Assembly: GCA_009733575.1 (NCBI GenBank)
Contig: ML769583.1
Span: forward strand, 1-64,000
Reading direction: 5' to 3'
Origin: Gymnopus androsaceus JB14
Lineage: Eukaryota > Basidiomycota > Agaricomycetes > Agaricales > Omphalotaceae
DNA: 64,000 bases
The notes beneath the pieces were generated by a model. The model saw only the letters and a program-made list of their open reading frames with translations, was not told the DNA's origin and made no database searches. Positions 59,386 through 64,000 of the stretch are shown piece after piece. Position 1 is the first letter of the stretch. Each line of letters starts with the position of its first letter. The position numbers and the translations under genes were made by a program.

Positions 59386-59410
59386 NNNNNNNNNNNNNNN
59401 NNNNNNNNNN
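59386..59410. other. Assembly gap (25 N)
   Basis: A run of 25 undetermined bases, a scaffold join of unknown true size. Confidence 1.
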
Positions 59411-60973
59411 CCGTATTAAACGGCATCAGGTATTAATTTTGGAACCTCTGTCGGCGTATTTTGTAGCAACGATAGCGGACATATACTCAGAGGATCGCGC
59501 AGTACAAACCCGTCTCTTCCTGTATTCATGGGGGTGAGCAAGCGGAAGATGCATGTAAAGAGCAAGACTTACGATTAATGGCGGAAGCCTCGGATGCAAA
59601 AGGGTGTGTCGCATTATTCGCTGCCTTAGAGTCAGAAAGGGTAATCGATATTTACGGATCTCGTGATGGATTTTTTTCATGCAAGACAATTTGTATGCGA
59701 TGTTGTATCCGATTACAGTGCAGAGATCCCAAAAGCTTTAAGGACATTCGTCGAAAAGAGTGTTGAATACTTGGATGAAAGCAACTTGCAAGATGATGAG
59801 CTCGGATACGGAGCGCACATGGAGGGATTGTAGGAACGGGAGAGGTTTCTGGTATGCTCCGGTATGAAATATCATTGTGAGCTCCTAGGAACGAGTGAGA
59901 GACAAATCTTCCAAGCCAGAGTTTTCGAAAGATGAACCGCTGGGTCTCGAGAGCTATAGACGTCCACGGAAAGTTATTCAGATCATCAAAAGCAGGGTAG
60001 CTTTGAGGTCTTCGAGGTGATAATTCGGGTGCGGTTAGGGGTGAGGGGAGAGCTCCGACGAGGAAGATGAGATGATCCAGGAGCAGTGAGTGACGTAAAG
60101 TTACGTAGTACCGCTTAAAGTTGGGGCTGGGACAGCTTGGAAAGTAATTCTGAACCAGCGTTACACGGGTTAAGACTGCTATACCGAAAATAATAACTAC
60201 ATAGATCTGATAATGTACGTTTTCTACGTTAACCTGTTCTTGGATGCTAATCCTGTTTCTTTCGGGAAAGTTCATTTTCCGATTTTGGACCGATACTTCC
60301 AGTGAACCCTCGACTGCTTCAATTAGCTTTTCGTCCTGTATCGAGTTAATCATCCATTTTAACCTAAAGAAGTAGGTAAATAATACCTCAGCAGGCGTCC
60401 AGCTTGCCTATCCATTTTATTCCCTATCAGTTAGGATCAAATAGCTTTCCATCACGCTCACCTATCAATTGCAGGATTTAAAGTGTCCTTCCATCGCTTG
60501 GCGCACTCTATTAAACATCCTTTGGTAAAACATAACCACAGAACCGTAAAATTCATGCTTACGATCACCTATTTCGTGTCTGCACAATGTTGAAACGATT
60601 GTCCACCTATTCGGAGTTGAAATGGATGGACTAGAAAATAGTGAATCAGGCCAACTTACTTTGGACCATGCTTCTGAATTGCATTTAATAGCTTTTCATC
60701 CTCTTCAGGGCTTCCAGCTCCCCCTCGACCGTCTGCCTTGCCAGCTTCGAAAACCACCTTTTACGACAATCCTTGTTGTTGCGATTAGGAACGTATCTTG
60801 ATATGGCGTGCCATTTTGAAGGCTTCAAAGTGTTGGTAGGATCCACTACCATGCGCGTATCACTCAGCGAGGGGGAAGATTAGACAAGAACTGTTTATAT
60901 ACCTTTGGACAATAGCATCAAGAAGGAGTTGATCCTCGACTGCAGTCCAGGGGTGACGTTCTCGATACAACAT
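59411..60973 (-). pseudogene. Second, indel-ridden copy of Myb-GST (partial)
   Basis: Follows 52450-54006 base by base, including the start ATG at 60973 and the Myb exons. The GST part is cut by the gap. From 59411 to about 60300 there are dozens of single-base insertions and losses that break the frame (SLKLLGSLHC in one frame, VLHEKNPSRD in another). From about 60450 onward it is nearly identical. This looks like low-quality consensus or a recent duplicate, not a working gene. Confidence 0.75.
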
Positions 60974-61271
60974 CTAGGCTGAGACTAGGTTTGCGCACGG
61001 AATTTTTGTGCGTGACTCGGAGGTACAGCTATCTACTTATCACATACATCGTGTCTGAGTTTGAAATATATCTTTGGAGACACTCCATACGAATTACATG
61101 CATGATTGTTATATATGGCCACTACACCACCATTTTCGTCAGAGCTTCCAGGAAGGTTACCAAGCCAGGTCTTACGTTGGACCTTTTCGGAAGCTTGTCG
61201 GAAGCTCCCATGGAACTCGATTTAACCCTAATTCTGGGCTCCCTTACAGGGACGTAAGCAATAGGTATTGG

Positions 61272-61597
61272 CACCGTAACCGTACCGTAAAGGTGTCCGC
61301 AGACACTTTGTACGGCCGTAAAGGATGTCCGCAGACACTTTTTTTACGGCCGTAAAGGATGCCCGCAGACACTTTTTACGGCCGTACGGCAAGAATTGCA
61401 TATACCAGTAGTTCTCAAAATGGCTGAATCAATGATTTTTGCATCATTGATATTAGCCAGGACGTTCTGACTTGAGAACTGACACGACGTATACTGTAAA
61501 GATACGGGTATACGGGTGTCAGCAGCCGTATTGTATACCGATCCGTAAAGGGTAATCTTTGCTAATTTTACGGCCCGTATTTGTACGGCCCTAACCG
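61272..61597. mobile_element. CCGTA-group MITE, second copy
   Basis: Same as 54306-54637, with the 31-33-bp repeats, as part of the duplicated block. Confidence 0.65.
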
Positions 61598-61599
61598 TA

Positions 61600-62213
61600 C
61601 AGTATTTAACCAGTCCTTTGGACGGTCAAAATACAATCTTTTTGTTGAGCGTGCCACAGAGCGTATGATATCAAAATAACTATCTAGGATCCTTAGGTAG
61701 CATCTGAGCTATGCTGGTGCCAAACCACTTGTACGTAGCCTGCATGTAGCGATGGCAATGGGCGGTGCACGGTGACAGCCCTAAAACCGGCGTTTCCGGC
61801 TCGTTTAAACAGCGTGACATTTGGCGGGCAATGACGCCGTGACATACATGACATTTGTCACGCTTGGCATCGCATTTTGTTTACAGGACTTGCAATTCTT
61901 CATCTCTTCATGTGAAATTGGTATCAGTAGTTCATCTCATTGTTCTGTATAGTGTAGAAAGACTCATATGGAAATAGGAAAACATAAGAGCTGTAGGTAG
62001 CTCATTCAAATTTTTGATGATATCTCTCCGACACAGTAAAACAACATATAAAATGCCACCAACAGTAAGAGAGAGCATTTCTGTGGAGAATATTGTGAAA
62101 TGGACCAACGCACATATAATAAATCCCTTATTAGCCTCCAAGCAGGCCATAAAGCTTGAGAAAATGTAACTGTTCAAACAAGTGATCATGTCCAAAGGAC
62201 TGGTTAAATACTG
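61600..62213. mobile_element. TA-flanked Tc1/mariner-like non-autonomous element
   Basis: 614 bp with 24-bp perfect terminal inverted repeats starting CAGTATTTAACCAGTCCTTT and TA on both sides (61598-61599, 62214-62215). Similarity to 52450-54637 ends exactly at its left edge. No transposase inside. Confidence 0.8.
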
Positions 62214-62426
62214 TATACAGTCGCGGTGCAGATCTGTCATTAATCAATATTCTTTATTTGGTAATAATTTCTAGTTTTGTACTCTGGGCATTGGATTGTT
62301 GAACAGCAGTATTTACTCAACAAGGTCATTTATTAAACTGGTGACTGCAGACATGTTGCTGAGAAGGAGATCCAGCATACAGCTTTCACTCCTTCAACTA
62401 GGGCTAGGCCCCTTGTCTCTTCCTCA

Positions 62427-63116
62427 CATCAGCAAAACCTGGGTGTACTGGACAGAGCTGCACTCATAGCACCCATAGCACCCATAGCAAGGTCCCCATC
62501 TGTCCAGAGCTGTGGACTGCTATGGATTGCTATAAGTTACTATGGATTTTGGGTGAATGTCATCTGTCAGGGCAGGGATTCAATTCAAAACTAAATATAT
62601 GAATGCTTTCAGAATTGATTCCCTCAATTAGTTGTGAGACCAGAATAATTATAATAAAATCATATAATATTGTCATGGTCATGGTAGTAGATGTCACAGT
62701 AGCGATTTGGAAAGTACAGTGTAAATAAAACTATAGTTAGTACTGTAAATACTAGATGGCAACACTACTGAAGCTTAATTAGATATATCAAACAAAGTTG
62801 AGGGGTGTAACTTACCAATGATGTCTAAACCAAAGCAACTTGGACCTTTGACTTGGAAAAAAAGGAAAGCTGGGGAAGGAAGGAAGGAAGGGAAGGAAGT
62901 TACAATGTCAACACATTGATGCTATATAGCATTAGCAGGAGAGACTGACAGCTGTAAAGATGCTGACAGCTAGGTCAAGCACTCGGTTATCTCCCAGGAG
63001 CTCATAGTAGCTCATAGCAAGCCATAGCATTTCATGGCAGCCATAGTGCTATGACCTTCTATGGCTTGCTATAGATTGCTATGGCCTCTATGGCCATTGC
63101 CCAGGTTTTGCTGATG
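62427..63116. mobile_element. CATC family B non-autonomous element
   Basis: 690 bp, CATCAGCAAAACCTGGG / CCCAGGTTTTGCTGATG-type ends with flanking CA on both sides. Subterminal catagcacccatagc / gctatggcttgctatag repeats. A GGAA microsatellite lies at about 62875-62899. Confidence 0.8.
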
Positions 63117-63139
63117 CAGGCTCCACCGAGGGACCAACA

Positions 63140-63495
63140 GATATTCACAATGAACTGATAAGATACTTTGAAGGAGATTCAGAACCTCAATATGTCAAAA
63201 CTGTCAGGAGAAATAGATAGAAGTCATTGAGTATGGCATGACCTTTATTTGAATAGGTTCTGGATTCCTGAAATTGGTTTGGTAAGACTATCCATTATTG
63301 AGCTGGATGGGGCAGTGTGACAAAGTTCTGTATGTCCTCATGACCATTGAGGGACATTGTTCAACTGCTGGGGTTTGTACTGGTTGCCAGGATGCTAACC
63401 AGTCTGCCAACTATGCCTGCAACAACTGCTCTTCATGTAAAATGCTATGTGCAGCTTGCTGCATACAAGATCATTTTAGAGATGGGCACAAATAG
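63140..63495 (+). pseudogene. KDZ transposon relic (CxC2-like cysteine cluster)
   Basis: The reading frame around 63298-63495 gives GHCSTAGVCTGCQDANQSAN, then YACNNCSSCKMLCAACC and HFRDGHK. This is the C..C...Y.C..C...LC..C....H...H layout of the CxC2 cluster found N-terminal in KDZ transposases. It is broken upstream by stops and downstream by the ATTCG-rich repeat; no catalytic domain is in the window. Confidence 0.6.
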
Positions 63496-63670
63496 CGAAT
63501 ATTCATGAGTATTCATGAATATTTAGCCATTCGTTACTCGCGAATAATGAGTCACGAGTGACGAATATATTCGTTACACGAGTACTTACTCGAGTATAAA
63601 TAGCCACTTTGATGTCACAAATATTCGTGGTACTTTATTCATGAATATTCGCGAATATTTGCCGATATCA
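63484..63670. repeat. CGAATATTCG-rich inverted-repeat MITE
   Basis: Starts gggcacaaatagcgaatatt and ends (reverse complement) ggcaaatattcgcgaatatt. The interior is packed with attcatgaatat and cgaatattcg palindromes. It resembles small hAT-type MITEs. Confidence 0.55.
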
Positions 63671-63792
63671 CGTGCTCGTTAGCACGAGCATGTGAGGTAT
63701 TCATTACTTAAGCAAAAATTCAATATATAACTTAATTCGGCTATGTTTGAATATGTATATAATGTTATTGACATGTAACTGTAATAAAATCT

Positions 63793-63885
63793 GTGTGGCT
63801 TAGTGGTTATGGGTGCCGACTCTGGATTAAGGTCAGGCCTTCCTGTGATAGCTGACCAGCAGAGTTCAATTCTCAGTACCGCCAC
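63793..63885 (+). ncRNA. tRNA-like sequence (pseudo-tRNA or SINE head)
   Basis: tgtggct at the 5' side pairs 6 of 7 with cgccaca at the 3' side. An A-box-like tggcttagtggttatgg and a B-box-like GAGTTCAATTCTC are in place. The anticodon stem folds poorly, so a functional class II tRNA is doubtful. Confidence 0.35.
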
Positions 63886-64000
63886 AATTTTGTGTCATGT
63901 AATAGTACTCGGAAATGTATACAGACTGTATTTATATTATTATTAAACACTAATATAGTACTTCAACATTATTACTTACATGTTCGAGCCTATATTTACT

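Noticed and set aside
63793..63885. Functional tRNA gene
   Set aside because: Acceptor arm has a mismatch and the anticodon stem does not fold; kept only as a tRNA-like sequence.

Overview
The window reads as a stretch of basidiomycete (probably agaricomycete) nuclear DNA. The evidence is: coding sequence split by many 40-70 bp GT-AG introns; a fungal-specific transcription-factor domain; a Plavaka transposase with a DUF6532-type partner gene; a KDZ-type cysteine cluster; a relic of the agaricomycete RecQ-like helicase family; and copia and tyrosine-recombinase retroelements. Cellular genes fill only the first 6.2 kb and about 2 kb near 52-54 kb. The rest is mobile DNA, relics and satellite-like repeats.

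Layout. 1-6.2 kb: 3' part of a Zn-cluster-class transcription factor (+), a zinc alcohol dehydrogenase (-, convergent, 60 bp between the stop codons) and a DHA2/VBA-like MFS transporter (+). 6.2-23.4 kb: gene-poor, holding a 2.1-2.4 kb tandem duplication whose first copy is full of small indels, several non-autonomous inverted-repeat elements, a P450 relic and a helicase relic. 23.4-43.6 kb: one copia element (A) swollen from about 5.5 kb to 20 kb by nested insertions. These are a Ngaro-like tyrosine-recombinase retroelement (itself carrying two non-autonomous DNA elements), a 369 bp foldback element and an apparently complete 6.4 kb Plavaka transposon. 43.8-47.9 kb: a second copia copy (B), truncated at its 3' end; it supplies the empty-site sequence for every insertion in copia A. 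47.9-51.1 kb: a broken hAT transposase with its own inserted MITE. 51.9-54.0 kb: a gene in which an R1R2R3 Myb DNA-binding protein reads in frame into a glutathione S-transferase. 54.3-59.4 kb: MITEs, a solo-end copia C (LTR plus partial gag), AT-rich minisatellites and a CTAGTA-rich satellite. 59.39-59.41 kb: a 25-N gap, followed by a noisy second copy of the Myb-GST locus, more MITEs, and a KDZ relic at the right edge.

How the parts relate. The three left-hand genes could form a small metabolic neighbourhood (regulator, oxidoreductase, exporter), but nothing in the sequence proves co-regulation. In the mobile part, Plavaka and the small elements share a CATC 5' end and 2-bp target duplications. 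The likely relation is one autonomous element and several dependent families. Transition-only LTR differences and CGA-to-TGA stops in copia A point to C-to-T decay at CpG, that is, methylation or a RIP-like process.
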